64,000 bases of DNA from Zygnema cylindricum. Taxonomy: Eukaryota > Streptophyta > Zygnematophyceae > Zygnematales > Zygnemataceae. Below the pieces are notes generated by a model. The model saw only the letters and a list, made by a program, of their open reading frames with translations, made no database searches and was not told where the DNA came from. The stretch spans positions 103,319 through 167,318 of the forward strand of contig JBBHKE010000487.1 in the NCBI GenBank assembly GCA_037447655.1, written 5' to 3'. How positions within the stretch are numbered: position 1 is the first letter of the stretch; each line of letters opens with the position of its first letter. A program made the position numbers and the translations under genes. Below, one piece after another: positions 21,162-33,982 of this stretch.

Positions 21162-21650
21162 CTAACTCACCTTTCCCTTTGCTGTAGCCTCCACACCGCT
21201 GTCATCCGCATAATAAATCCGGCAATTGGGAATTGGAGTGAGGGTTTTGAAGAAAGCCCCGTTCCCGCAAATGTGGGAAGAGCATCCAGAGTCTATATTC
21301 CACCAGTTCTCTTGAGGAACCTCCATGAGATCCTTTGCAAGGGCAAAGAACTCATCATCATCCGATTGCGAAAATCTGACCTCATCTTCTTTTTCCTCCG
21401 GCCGTTCGTCTTGTGTCGTCTCATCGGTTGCAAAGAACGACGCATTTTTAACCGTCAAATTTGATGTCAACACTTTTGATGGTGTTTCCTCCAGCCGCAC
21501 CTTCCATCCCGCACGATAAATTCCACTTTTTCACGCTTTTATAAATGCCGGACACTGCCGGAAAACATGACCTTGACCAAAGCAATAAACACACATATCA
21601 TATTGCCTATAATTCATATTAGGTGTAAAGTTCCTATTTCCAAAAAATCC
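21162..21650 (-). pseudogene. Element 4 zinc knuckle and aspartic protease
   Basis: Minus-strand frame 21500-21162 has WWNIDSGCSSHICGNG with the catalytic Asp intact, then IYYADDSG. Upstream, about 21545-21655, is CVYCFGQGHVFRQC, a CCHC zinc knuckle (CX2CX4HX4C), which binds element RNA in Gag. Confidence 0.75.
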
Positions 21651-21771
21651 AGCTTGCATAATGTCTGAGCATTGTAGGCTACCGCTGACTGTCCACCATT
21701 TAATGCTATCTGAGTGGCCTCTTCCACTTAGATATAAGTTTGATCTACAACTATATTCTATTTACTCTTCT

Positions 21772-22252
21772 CTAACCTATTTCACTATTCCGCAGCTTTT
21801 TAAATTCATTAGGAAGCCCTCTCATTATAATCATAGCTTGATGATAAAGAGGAAAATTCCCCCTGGAACATGCATTTTCCGAAAATAGAAGTTTCAAGCC
21901 ATTACAATTTGTGTTCATATCCCCCCCAGTATACTTATAATCCCAATTTTTTCCAGCAGTTATAACTTCATTCTGCTCACGAGCTAGGATATAAGATTCT
22001 CTCAAAGCCTTCCATATTTTACATGCCGTAGAGATATGGATATATGTCGTGTTCAAATCTTCTAACAAATATAATTTAAGAGCATGCAAAGCATCCTCAT
22101 TTTTCTTATCAAAATCCAGATCCGTATCCGAAAGAACACTAGAAACCACATCATATAATTTCACTTGCTTAAGGTAAGACTTAGTTAAATCCGCCCAGTA
22201 CAAATACTTTTGCCCGTTATACACCGAGATCCGTGAGGGTGGGCCCGTGACC
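21772..22252 (-). pseudogene. Element 4 gag N-terminal half
   Basis: An open 150-residue frame carries YLYWADLTKSYLKQVKLYD, ACKIWKALRESYILAREQNE and MRGLPNEFKKLR, the retrotransposon gag helical domain. Just upstream, the primer-binding region and first gag codons read TGPPSRIS; 22237-22252 matches the tRNA-iMet anticodon arm at 13 of 16 positions. Stops separate this frame from the zinc knuckle. Confidence 0.75.
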
Positions 22253-23022
22253 TATTGTCTTGAGGCAACCGGTGCCCCGGAGGAAGAAAAAGAAGCGTCA
22301 GTAGTTGCTTTAGTAATTAGAATGCAAAGAGGAAACTCTCACGAAAAGCTAGAAAAAGACCGACTTCACAATGAAGCCTCAAGAAAAACACACACACCCT
22401 AGGTCTGAAAATTTTCCACAATATACATTATACACCAAAGCACCCATATGGAGAATTTCACAAGGTTGTGCCCAAAGATCAGAATGATCTTATATTCAAA
22501 GACACCCAAAAGCTACTTTGCAATTTTGCATACAAGGAATTCCTAACTCCAAAAATATACTAAGTCCTACATATACAAGTGAACGTACAGCTAATCTACA
22601 TCGTACCACAATTCTTGTGATCAACTAGTAAACTAAACCTTAATCAAACAAAACCGCGTCGTCATCCGTACACAATATTTAAATAAACCAAAAACCTAAA
22701 AACCCCTAAAATGAAGTAGTGCGCGGTCAAAGTGCGTCCGCTAAAATGACGGCGCAATCAATATTTCACTTCCAAAAATGACGGCGGACTCCGTCCGCCG
22801 TTCGCGTATTCTTTCATCACCGAAGATGAACCTCCACATGTAAATCTAGTTCTCAAGTAAAACTGTACTTTTTCATCCGGATCAACCAATCTTGGATTCG
22901 TTATGAACCAGCACGTGTGCCTAGAGTGTACCAAATCTGTGTACTCCCTTTGGAGTCACATACCACACAAAAAACCTGTGTACAACAATTGAACCTGTAC
23001 ACAAAATGACCAAGTTTGGAAT
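22253..23022 (-). repeat. Probable 5' LTR of element 4
   Basis: It lies immediately beyond the primer site. Part of it (CCTTAATCAAACAAAAC near 22637) is shared with 29672-29700 in the LTR of element 6, so the two belong to one LTR family. The outer boundary near 23022 is inferred from resemblance of 23020-23060 to the polypurine region at 30031-30070. It is not well fixed. Confidence 0.45.
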
Positions 23023-23539
23023 CTCTTTCTCACAAAGGAGATGTAGAGGGGACTGAAGGTTTCCAAAATAAGAAATACTACACCCACTGAAGATGAGGAT
23101 GAGCTAGAAGTAGTCATCATAGAATTAAGACAAGCACGAAGCTCTCACATATGATAAAAAAAACATAAAACTTTGGAACACAGCCAAAAACAAAATAGAC
23201 AACCAAACCGCCTACAAATTTGACACAATTCAGATATTACAAAGAGAAACACAAGTGCAAATATACACAAAAATCTGCAAAGTGATCTAAGAGAAACTCT
23301 TTGTCAAAGAAATCAAAATGTTAAAGCATAATTTGATACAACAAGTTCCTAACTTCGTAAATGGATAAGCACTACTCTTATCCCTAAAATATTTATTCTT
23401 CTGTAAGCTAGTTGCCACTAACTATCATAATGAAGGTAAGGAGGCATATCAGCCATGCATCAATAATATTTACCACTGCTAAGGAGGATACCTAAATATA
23501 TCAAGGTATATCATACAGAATGAATCTCAACTAAGTCTT
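23023..23539. other. No gene recognised
   Basis: AT-rich sequence between the element 4 LTR and the element 5 LTR. The first tens of bases may be the internal 3' end of another copy of the element 4/6 family. Confidence 0.4.
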
Positions 23540-24521
23540 TGTTGAAACTAAATCTTTCGTTTTCAAATAGATCAAGCTGTGAGGGGAGAATAAGGAATTA
23601 GAATCTTTAAGGAATGTGATATTGTAAATCTTACCTCTATTAGTGTTATAATGAAAAAAAGCAAGTAAGTGAATTCTACTTCTAGAAGGACACGCGTCGA
23701 CAGACGAAGGATTTTGCAGATTTTACGGGATAGCTCCGAGGACCATTTGCATGCGGCATGCATTCGACGGGCGGATTAACAAAATCGCACAGATAAAGTA
23801 TGAACCACATATTTGGGATGGAACAGAACGGTGAGCTATATTAGTCGTTGATGGATATTTTATTGACGGACGCGATTTACACAAGTGACAAAGCACATTC
23901 GTATGAACTCAGATGTTTCATACTACATGACGACAATCAGCTAGGCTGTAGTGATCACTGTTGACTAAGCACTTGAAACATTTATTGTACGATCTTCCAT
24001 CTGTATATATCTCAAGAAAATTAGTTTTTAGTCTAGCCTATTAGTAAATAGTGTCGCACTCTTTAGTTTTTAGAGATGTTACAAATTAGGTTTTCGAAGT
24101 ACTCATGGTACAATGAAGTACGGTTTGTGTTCCTTCTCGTAGCATAGTACAGTACTGTAGTACAATCACCTAAAATAGTGTAACTAATAGATACTCACAG
24201 TGTGTATTTAGTTTAGGAATTAGACAAATTTGTATCATCTAATATTGAGATCTAACTCTTTAAGAAACAGTTTTTGGACAATGTCGAAGTGTTATATCTT
24301 ATGGTTTACTACGTCAATTGGGCTGCAATTTTGAGAATTAATAGACTATATGTGATGCTATACTAGTGTGGATTTTGGTGCTATTTGAACATCTAGGTTA
24401 CTTTGTGTGCTGTATCAAAGTTGGCAGTTTGATGGGATTTTTGGTAGCTTCTGCTGAAGTTTATGTCTTCGTCTACTAATACTAATGGTTTTTCTCTTGC
24501 AAGTGTGGTTGTAAAACAACA
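23540..24521 (+). repeat. 5' LTR of copia element 5
   Basis: It starts TGTTGAAACTAAATC and ends GTAAAACAACA, 982 bp, and pairs with 28685-29670. The next bases GGTTATGGG begin the primer site. The LTR pair is clearly homologous along its length but much diverged (roughly 80-85% by eye). Flanking GTCTT (left) and GTCCT (right) is one mismatch short of a perfect target duplication. Confidence 0.88.
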
Positions 24522-25440
24522 GGTTATGGGATTTTCGTCTAAAATTCTTGTCTTAAATGGCAAAAAGTATGCGTGCTAGGCAACTATGGTGGAATCCTCT
24601 TTTGAAACTGCTGACATGTTAGGAGTCTTGGATGGCTCGCTTGCGGAAACGGATCCGAGTAGGGTGGTGAAGAACTCTCTTGCTCAAAAAAAAAAAATTC
24701 TTTGCATATCAACAAATTTGGTTATGTCTCGACTAAAGATGAAGAAGGCTAGCGACATTCGGACTTCACTATAAACTTATCATGAAAAGGCGAATGTCTA
24801 GAAAGAACTCTTGGTAGCTGGAGAAATCTGGGATTACAAATACTCGGGGGGGTCTATGGCCAAGTATTGCGATAAGTTTCAGGAACTCATTGATGCACAC
24901 CCGTGAGCTTGTGGAACTTTTTTAGAGTTCTAACCGGCTACCTTGCTTATTAGATGTCTCCCTCGTCATATGAAGTGAGTATCTACAAACTTTAAAAGTC
25001 ATGATAAGTCTAGTTAGACTTTTCAGTTAGCTTACAATCTTATATTGGAAGAAGAGTCTACAAGTAAGGTCTTTCATGGAGGAAAAAAAAGTAGAGGCTT
25101 TCAAAATAGATTTTGAGAGGAAAAATCAGTTTAACCATTGTATAAATTAGCTGAATCAGAACAGAAACCAGTTTAATCACGGTAATAAGAAGCCAACTAA
25201 GCAATCTTCTAACCCTTGTGTTTATTGTTTTGAGAAGGGACATGTATACAGGTACTGTCCCAAACTTAAAAAGGCGAATGAAACTGGTTTATACAGTCCT
25301 GGATAGCAACAAAGCCAATTACATTCAGGCTTTTCCGGCAATCCTTCACAAGGATATGCACTTTTCTTAGCTTTGCAGATGATGCAAACTCATCTCTGAG
25401 TTTCAATGAGCAAGAGGCAGCATAGTTATTTGCTATGGTG
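24522..25440 (+). pseudogene. Element 5 gag with zinc knuckle
   Basis: Translation after the primer site gives MVESSFETADMLGVLDGSLA and later CVYCFEKGHVYRYC (about 25217-25258), a CCHC knuckle like that of element 4. Several in-frame stops are present. It would have encoded the capsid/nucleocapsid protein. Confidence 0.75.
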
Positions 25441-26720
25441 GCAACAATGTAGGGTCCCGAAGATGGCGATGGATCATTAACTCAGCATCGACCCACATGT
25501 GCAGAACAAGACTATTTTTACAAATCGAAACACACTCCTCCAAAAAATATCTATTATGCCTATGGTATGAGCCTCCAGTCTACAAGCCAGGGTGATGTAT
25601 CTCTAATGGTAGATGTGGGGGCAAAGTTTGTAAATAGAACCCTCCAAAATGTTATATATGTTCCAGATTTTATAAAGAATGTATTTTCTACTTCTTTGAT
25701 AGAGAGTAACGGTTTTAAGGTCACCCTTAATGGGGGGAGACAGGTTGTTAGTAGCTAGGAAAAATAGCAATAACATGAACTAGAGATGCCATTAAGATAT
25801 ACAAGATGGACATGGCTGAGTGCAAAGAGAACGATTTTTTGTATTCGAGTGTGGAATCTAAGAATGAGTTATGGCATTAGAGGTTAGGCCATATTAATTA
25901 TGACAGTCTTAAAAAGATGGTGAATGTTACAAAAGTTGAAGTTGTTTCTCTCACATCTTAGTCTTTGAAAACCTGTGATGGATGCTCAATAGGCAAGATA
26001 CACAAATTGCCATTTCCACAGGAGTCAAAAAAATCAGACAAGGTTCTTCAGCTCATTCATTCGGACGTCCTCAAACCGTCCCAAGTAGCATCGGTCAGAG
26101 AAGTCCAGTATATGGTCACATTCATTGATGATGTCTATAGGTACACCAAAGTTTATTTTATGAAGAAAAAAAGTTAAATGTTCACCCACTTTAAGCACTA
26201 CAAGGTTTGGGCGGAGAAACTATAAGGGGTTGCGATCTTGGCACACAGATCCAATAATGGAGGAGAATAAAAATCTAACGAGTTTAAGCAGTTTCTCCTT
26301 GGAGAAGGTATAAGTCACAATTTGATAGTCCCATATACTTTGGAAGAGAATGGAGTTTATGAAAGAAAAAAATAGGACAATCACAGAGTGTGCTATGTCG
26401 ATGCTTGCAAACAAAGGTATAGATGTAAAATTATGGGCTGAAGCACTAAACTCTGCAATTTATATGAAGAATAAAATTGCATTCAAATTTGTAAACATTA
26501 CAGCTTATGAGATGTAGACAAAAAAGAAATCGGATGTTAGTCACTTTAAGGTTTTTGGAAATAAGTGTTATATTAAAAATAACTCACCAAATAAGTGGAA
26601 GATAGAAGCCAAAGGTTTAGAAAGAATTCTTATGGGTTATGATGATAATGCAAAGGGGTATAGAGTGTATGTCATAGAAAAAAAAAATTATTCTGTCTCA
26701 AAATATTCAGATTAAGGATG
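25441..26720 (+). pseudogene. Element 5 protease, pre-integrase and integrase
   Basis: The protease motif reads WIINSASTHMC, with Asn (25479-25481) replacing the catalytic Asp. Pre-integrase has DGCSIGKIHKLPFP and IHSDVLKPSQ. The integrase core has EENGVYE; the 'DNGGE' Asp is changed (SNNGGE). The C-terminus has SHFKVFGNKCYI and MGYDDNAKGYRVY. Stops occur every few hundred bases. Confidence 0.78.
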
Positions 26721-27119
26721 GACACACCTCTGTTTATCTGTTCAATGCAATAGATGCTCCAACAGAAAGTTGTTCAATGTAATAGATTCCCCAACAAAAA
26801 GCCAGAACAAGAATATGTCATTTTTCAATATCAACAACAAGTGTATTTTTTGGTGCAAACTCCTCCCATTAGGACAACCCCTGCTACTACACCGCTTGTT
26901 CATGCAACTGATACCTCCGAACAGCATCACACTACGGAGGGACAGACTGCAACACATCCATATCCTGCAAAAGTTTTGGCTCTAAAGAATCCAAAGATGC
27001 CAACCATTTCAGCCTCCGAAATTTTGAAAAAGGAGATCTAACAATCGTCTACAAGCAAGTTCTCAATTTTTATTTTCTACCGCATCAAGGGATCCTATGA
27101 CCATCAAAGAGGCTTTCTC

Positions 27120-28665
27120 ATCACCGGATATAAAACCACTGGATTGAGGCAGCAAACAAAAAGATGAAGTCCATAATGGAGGCACAATCATGAGAGCTGA
27201 TATATCTACCTCCGGAGAGAAAATTCATTGGAAGCAATTGGTTCTTCAAAGTAAAACTAAATATAGACAACACTATTGAAAGGTATAAGGCCAAACTTGT
27301 TGCCAAAGGGTACAACCTGAATGAAGGTATTGACTTTGAGGAAATCTTCTACCCAGTTGTCAGATTTCTTATTGTCAGATTTTGTTGAGTTTAATTGCTA
27401 TTGAGAACATGGAAATACATCAAATGGATGTTACGAAAGCATTTTGCATGTAGAGTTAGAAGAAACTATCTATATGCAGCTGCCTCAAATGTATGAGGAA
27501 AAATGGAAAGAAAAATTAGTCTGCAAACTAATAAAATCTTTATATGTGCTGTAATAGGCACCTAGACAATAGAATCTGAAGTTAGATGAGTTTCTTACAA
27601 GTATTGGATTCAAATGAATTAGCTCAAATCATTCTATGTATGTTTTACAAATTGAGGATAGGATTTTTTATATCGTTGTATATGTGGATGATCTTTTACT
27701 AATAAGAATTTATACAGATAGAATAAACCGTATTAAAACAGCTTTGAGGTCCAAGTTTGAAATGAAAGACTTTGGTGAGGATAAATATATCTTAGGCATA
27801 CAAATAGAAAGGGATAAAAATAACGGACTAATTATGCTGACCTATAATGAAGATATAAAAAACATGCTAGGAAAATTTGAGATGAAGGATGCGAAGGGAT
27901 CTGTAACTCACATGGAAGTTAAACATAAGTTGGAGGTCACTGAATGAAACTCAGGCATAATGCTTAGTGAAAGCTTAGAGTCAGGGGAGGAAGAGTTTAT
28001 GGTTACAAAGCCATATAGACAAGTAGTGGGGAGTCTTAATTATTTCATGAATTGTACGAGACCTGACATTTCTCCATCTATAGGAGTCTTAAGAAAGAGT
28101 CTTCAAAATCGTAAAAGAGCAGACTGGGAAGCACCAAAGAAAACTAGGTTAGAACAGGTACTTGGAACCCCGCTTGTACTCAGAAGGAGAAAAAGTAAAA
28201 TTAAAGACTTAGAGTGATGTGAGCTATGGAGATATGACAAGCGGAAATCCACAACCAGCTTTGTTTTGAAGATTGGAAATGGAAATTGCTGTTGGAGCAA
28301 CAAGCTACAAAAGGTCGTAGCTCAATCTACAATGAAGTCAAAATATATGGCAGCAAGTTTTGCCCTCGAGGAACTTCTATGGGTTAAGGTCACTTTGCAA
28401 TAACTTGGGTACATGCAAACCGGTCCTCAAGATATCTAGTGTGGCAACGAGGTTGCAATTGCTATTGCCTCTAACCCTAGTCATCATTTTAAAAGCAAAC
28501 ATATGGATGTCCGACTGCATTTTGATAGTGAAAATATGCTTGCAAGAGTGATAAAAATTAGTTATTTACCGCATGAAAAGATGGTGGGTGATATACTGAC
28601 CAAAGCTCTTCCTGCACCCAAGTTGGAGTATTGCAGAAAGTTTATTGGGTTAAGTGAGTAATTGA
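27120..28665 (+). pseudogene. Element 5 reverse transcriptase and RNase H
   Basis: RT begins with NTIERYKAKLVAKGYNLNEG. The catalytic IVVYVDDLLLI is at about 27672-27704, followed by DFGEDKYILGIQIERD and PYRQVVGSLNYFMNCTRPDI. RNase H continues with VSYGDMTSGNPQ, SKYMAASFALEELLWVK and KHMDVRLHFD...GDILTKALP. Several stops and at least two frameshifts. A polypurine tract (CAAGGGGAG, 28676-28684) precedes the 3' LTR. Confidence 0.8.
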
Positions 28666-28684
28666 GTCTAAAGATCAAGGGGAG

Positions 28685-29670
28685 TGTTGAAATTAAATCT
28701 TTAGTTTTTCAGTAGATGGAGCAGTGAAGGGAGAATAAGGACTTAGAACATTTAAAGAATATGATGTTGTAATACTTACCTCTATTAGTGTTACACTGAA
28801 AAAAAGGCAAGTAAGTGTACTCTACATCTACAAGGACACGCGTCGACAGAGGGAGGACGATACAAGTATTACATGATAGCGGCGAGGACCATTTACACGC
28901 GTTATTCATTGGACGAGCGGATTGACAAAATTGGACGGACAAAGGATGAACCACATATTTGGGAAGTAATAAAACAGTGAGCTATATTGGTCGTTGATCG
29001 ATATTTTATTGACAGACGGGTTGGGACCACAAGCGACGAAGCACATTCGTACGAACTTAGGTTTTTTGTACTACACGACGACATTCAGCTAGACTGTAGT
29101 GACCACTGCTAACTAAGCACCTGAAACATTTATTGTATGGTCTTCCATCTCTATATATTTGAAGAACATTATTTTTTAGTCTAGCCCATTAGTAAATAGT
29201 GTTGCACTATTTAGTTTTTAGAGAAGTTACAAATTAGGTTTTAGAAGTACTCATGGTACAGTGAAGTACGGTTTGTGTTATTTGTCCTAGCATCGTACAG
29301 TTTTGTAGTACAATCACTTATAATAGTGTAACCAGTAGATACACCCTGTGAGAATTTAGTTTAGGACTTAGACAAATTTGTATCATCTAATATTGAGATC
29401 TAACTCTTCAAGAGATAGTTTTTGGGAAACGTTGAAGTGTTATATCTTATGGTTTACTGCGTCAATTGGGGTGCAATTTTGAGAATTGACAAACTATTTC
29501 TAATACTATATTATTTTGGATTTTGGTCTTATTTAAACACCATGGTTACTTTATGTGTTCTATCAAAGTTGGCAGTTTGATAGAGTTTCTGGTAGCTTCG
29601 GCTGAAGTTTATGTCTACATCTACTACTACTGCTGGTTTCTTCTCCTGCACCTAGGGTTGTAGAACAACA
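28685..29670 (+). repeat. 3' LTR of copia element 5
   Basis: It starts TGTTGAAATTAAATC and ends GTAGAACAACA, 986 bp, and pairs with 23540-24521. It contains the same landmarks (GGACACGCGTCGACAGA, CACATATTTGGGA, TTGAGATCTAACTCTT) at the same spacing. Confidence 0.9.
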
Positions 29671-30030
29671 GTCCTTAATCAAACAAAACACGCATATGTA
29701 CAAAACTGGGATATGTTAAGTCACACTATACTGTACAAAACTTGTCGAATAATCATAGAGGAGGTCCCAATTGACAAACGTACGTCGGCAACAAATCTTC
29801 GACGTCCATCTTTCGGAAATTTCATCCAAGATGAAACTTTGTGTGACACCTTAGTCTTTCGGTGAATTAGAGTTCTATAACCAAGTCTTGCGGAGTGTCT
29901 CATATCAATTTGCTGATGCGTGAACCGCTAATGTGATATACAGTATAACACCATCGCTGTTAACTATCACACTAATTATGGTACATACTGAACCAAACTT
30001 CCACAAAATAGACTAAGTACTCGAAAGACA
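29671..30030 (-). repeat. LTR (partial) of minus-strand copia element 6
   Basis: On the minus strand GTGAGGGGGG (polypurine, 30031-30040) is followed by TGTCTTTCGAGTACTTAGTC at 30030. The segment shares CCTTAATCAAACAAAAC with 22637. It abuts the end of element 5 at 29670, so it is probably truncated there. Confidence 0.5.
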
Positions 30031-30099
30031 CCCCCCTCACATAGGAGACTTAGTGAGGACTAAAGCTTTTAAAAAAACACTTCGCTAAAGCTATATAAT

Positions 30100-31640
30100 T
30101 TTATAGCCACTAAGACCACATGCCTCTCTACATAATTTCAATTTTGGTGCAGACAAGAGTTTTGTCATCATATCTGCTAACAATTCCTCATCGTGTAATT
30201 AGCTAAGCTTCAGAATTCTAGCCATCACTTTTTCCCTCACAAAGGGTAACTTAATATCAATATGCTTACTTTTGAAGTGATGTCAAGGATTAAAAGCAAT
30301 AACAATGGTAGTTTGATTGTCATACCATACCACTTCAAGACCTGACTGGATAAATTTTAGTTATTGCGAAAGAGATTTTACCCAAAGAAGTTCCTTGATA
30401 GCTAAGATGGCTGCCATGTTTCAAAATTCCATGGTTGAATGAGCCATCACCTTTTGAAGTTTGCTGGTCCAACAACAAGTACCATCATCGATCTTTAGAG
30501 TGAAACTAGTGGTAGAGCGTCGGCTTGGCATATCACCATATGTCGCATTGCTCCAGGTGTTGATCTTCACTTCATCTCCTCCGAGTGAAAGTCAAAGATC
30601 CCGTGTTCTTGCAAGATATAGAGAAGTCGTTTTGTTGCCTCCCAATCTGATCTCTTTGGATTTGAAGGCTTTGACTCAATGCTCCAACTGCCTCTCCAAT
30701 ATCAGGGCGCGTGCAGGTCAAAAAATAGATAAGGCTCCCAACAACTTGTTTGTAGGGAATTGTGGACATGAACCCGTACTCCCCTGGTATAATGTCATCC
30801 TCGAGTAACATTCCTCCATCTGTCTTTTTTGCTTCCACCTTTTGCCCGAACTCCATAGGAGTGGCACTCCCTTTCACCTCAGCGATGCCAAATCTTTCAA
30901 GTTCATTTACAATGGCCTCTCTCTGAGTGAGATAGATCACATTCTGACTCCAATTTTTCTCTACTTGAATGTCTAGGATATACTTTGCCTCACCCAAGTC
31001 CTTCTTTTCAAATTTGGCATTCAGAGATTCTTTTATCTTATTTATCTCATTTATAGACTTACTTAGAAGCAACATGTCATCCATATACACTGCTACATAG
31101 ATCACACAACCCTCTCCTTCCATGACATAAACAGAGTAATATGAGCTGATCCTTGTGAAGCCTAAACTTGTGAGAAACTCATCTAATTTCAGATTCCACT
31201 TACATGGAGTCTTTTTTCATCCATACAGTGATTTCAATTGTTTACAGACTTTATTTTTTTTTATTCTTTTTTGCATACCGTTTAGGTTTTTTCATTTAAA
31301 TTGCTTCCTCTAAATCTCCATGCAAACAAACACTTTTAACATCCATTTGATGCAGCTCCATATTCTCTATTGCAGCTAAGGACAACAAGACTCTAACAGT
31401 GGGAAACCTGACAACAAGAGAGATGGTTTTCTCATGGTCTATTCTTTCCTTTTGCCTAAAGCCCTCTGCACCCAGATGAGTTTTATAACTTTTAATGGTG
31501 TTGTCTACATTGAGCTTCACTTTGATGACCCATTTGCAGCGAATGGTTTTACGATCGGGTGGAAGCTCCAGAAGCTCCCACGCTTTAGCTTCCATTATCG
31601 ACCTCATCTCATTGTTTCCGGCTGCAATCTAGTGATCCTT
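30100..31640 (-). pseudogene. Element 6 RT and RNase H
   Basis: RT start frame 31607-31296 has MRSIMEAKAWELLELPPDRK and HQMDVKSVCLHGDLEE. Frame 31123-30572 has YVAVYMDDMLLL, DLGEAKYILDIQVEKN and PYKQVVGSLIYFLTCTRPDI. The catalytic box is YMDD rather than the YVDD seen in the other copies. The RNase H part (below about 30600) is stop-ridden. A T-rich insertion near 31255-31290 breaks the frame between the halves. Confidence 0.78.
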
Positions 31641-33000
31641 TTCACGAATAAAAAATGCTTCTTGAATGGTAAAAGGCTCTCGATACTTGCAAAAAAAGCT
31701 TAGTGAACTTATTCTCTCCTCAATCGAGAATTTTATCTTCTTCCCCTCGAAAAATTTGAGGCTGGAACTTTTGATCCCGACTTCGATTTTGGGGTCAAGG
31801 AAGATTACTATTAGCTGCTCTTTACTGCTCAGTAGTTGATGGTATTCCAATATTTTGCCCTCTAAGAAGACGGAGTTGAAGTCAGATGACTGAAATGGAA
31901 TTGATCCAAAAAACATATTCCTATAGTTTCTTTCTTCTCTTTCATCCATACTAAATACATCTATGGACACACTCTTGTCATTCATTATAATATTTATGGC
32001 AATCTGGATGGTATGTTTTTTAGGACAGTAAACCTTATATCCTACAGATTCATGATCATATCCTATGAAGATCCTAAGTTTAGACTTTAAATTCAGTTTC
32101 TAGTTTGGTAAGTTATCCAGTACACAGCATTTTCTACCAAAAACTCTGAAGTGACTGATATTTGGTTTTTTGCCTATCCACACTTCATAAGGTGTCTTTT
32201 CATGAACATATCTAGTTTCTAATTTGTTCCTAATATAGGATGTAGTTTGGTAAGCCTCAGCCCAAAACTTATTGTCTACTCCCTTATCTGCCATCATAGA
32301 TATATCAATCTCAGTTAAAGTTCTATTGAAACTTTCTCAAACTCCATTTTGCTCAAGTGTATATGGAAAAATAAACTAATGAGAGATACCATTTGCCTTT
32401 AAATAAGTAGCACATTTAGTTAAAGTATAATCACCTCCATTATCAAATCTTAGAGAAAGAATTCATTTGCCGTGAAGTTTTTCTGTCGAGATCCGTAAGT
32501 GTTCAAAGTGGGTGAATACCTTATTTATCTCTTTCATGAAATAGATCAGCTGAATTTGGAGAATTCGCTATGAATGTAACAAAGTATTTGCTGCCAACCA
32601 GAGATGGTATTTTGGTGGGTCCTCACACATTTGAATTTATAAGATCCAAGAGGTTAACTGCTCTAAAATCAACGGTTTGAGGTAAGGGAAGTTTATGAAG
32701 CTTCCCCAAAGCACACCCATCACAAATATTTGATTGTTGCTAACCAAGTTTAATCCCTTGTACCATATCATTTTTTACCAACATTTCCAACCTGTCATTA
32801 TGAACATGACCCAATCTTTTATGCCACAAAACATTATCACATAAGACATTAGAGTAAGTAAAATAAGTTGTATTCACCAAGTCTATGTGGTACAAGTTGT
32901 TTGGGCCTCTAGTTCCCATTACAGCTACCCTTCCCTCTTTGCTGACTATTTTTTTTCCTTGCTTCTAAAGTATTTCAAAGCCTCTACTTTTTGCAACTGA
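31641..33000 (-). pseudogene. Element 6 linker, integrase and pre-integrase
   Basis: Linker frame 31985-31629 follows IN. Frame 32297-32100 has NKFWAEAYQTTSYIRNKLE and SHFRVFGRKCCVLDNLPN, conserved copia integrase. Further right, stop-interrupted text gives the core and the pre-integrase zinc region (32640-32960, with HNDRLEMLV-like and CDGCALGKLHKLPLP-like segments). Gag and protease were not found. Confidence 0.7.
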
Positions 33001-33099
33001 GGTAGAAAACAACTATTTATTAAACTAAAAGACATACAACACATCGTAAAGAGTTCTAAGAACTTCCTATCCATCTATCTCACACATAAGCCCCTTTTA

Positions 33100-33365
33100 C
33101 TTGGCTCTGGAGTATCAGACTGCATAGACGTGACTTGACTCTGGAGTATCAAAATGCACAAATGCAGACTGCAGCTTCACTGCGGAGTTTTTATTCTTTC
33201 CTCCCATCGCAGCAACACTAGAGTATCAGACTGCATAAACGCAGACTGCAAAGCTGCATCCTTGTTCTTCTTTCCTCCCATTCTAACGACACTCGACACA
33301 CTGATAGTGACTTGTTTCACAAAATGACTACTACTTGGAGCTTTTACTTGTTGTGATACCATTTT
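33100..33365 (-). repeat. Short tandem duplication at the end of element 6
   Basis: A unit containing CTGCATAAACGCAGACTGCA / CTTTCCTCCCAT / GAGTATCA is repeated two to three times with variation at 33105-33275. A 61-residue minus-strand frame across it has no known domain. This may be rearranged gag sequence, but I cannot show that. Confidence 0.5.
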
Positions 33366-33982
33366 TTAATAACAGGATTATTGTATGTATACATCTTCAG
33401 CAGAAGCATTCAAAAATTGCCAAACATCAGAATAATTTAGAATCATAAATAGAGAGAAAAAAATTGCCAAACATTGGAATAATATAAGAATCATAACTAG
33501 AGAGAAAATTGATCAAATAGAAATTATATTCATTCAAACTTTTTACATCCCATTTTTATTCCTCAACTTCACTTCGTTTTCTGATAAATAAAACTACTCT
33601 GCACTTCTTCTTAAAACAAGCTAACAATAGAATACAAAACTACACTTTTCTCCCCACGTCACAAATTCAACTCAAATTCCTCTTTCACGATTTTGACACT
33701 TAGGAGCTGAAGTGCCTAATAAAACATTAGTGCGCCAAAACTGAATGTGAGCTGGTCTTAAGACTGTACCATGGTCTTACGCACTAAATAATTTTACCAA
33801 CTGTACATTACCACATGTCACGAACCTTAACCAACAATCAAATTAAAGAGAATGTATTAGGAAAAATATAACCATCAATGTCAATTGAACATCAATTTAA
33901 CATAATTACTAACTGAACAAAAAACTAAACAAAAATTTCGCATTGAAATCCAAACTGTTATTATGCTAAAATAAGACATAGC
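33366..33982. other. No gene recognised
   Basis: AT-rich sequence with no LTR, motif or long frame I could recognise. Confidence 0.4.
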
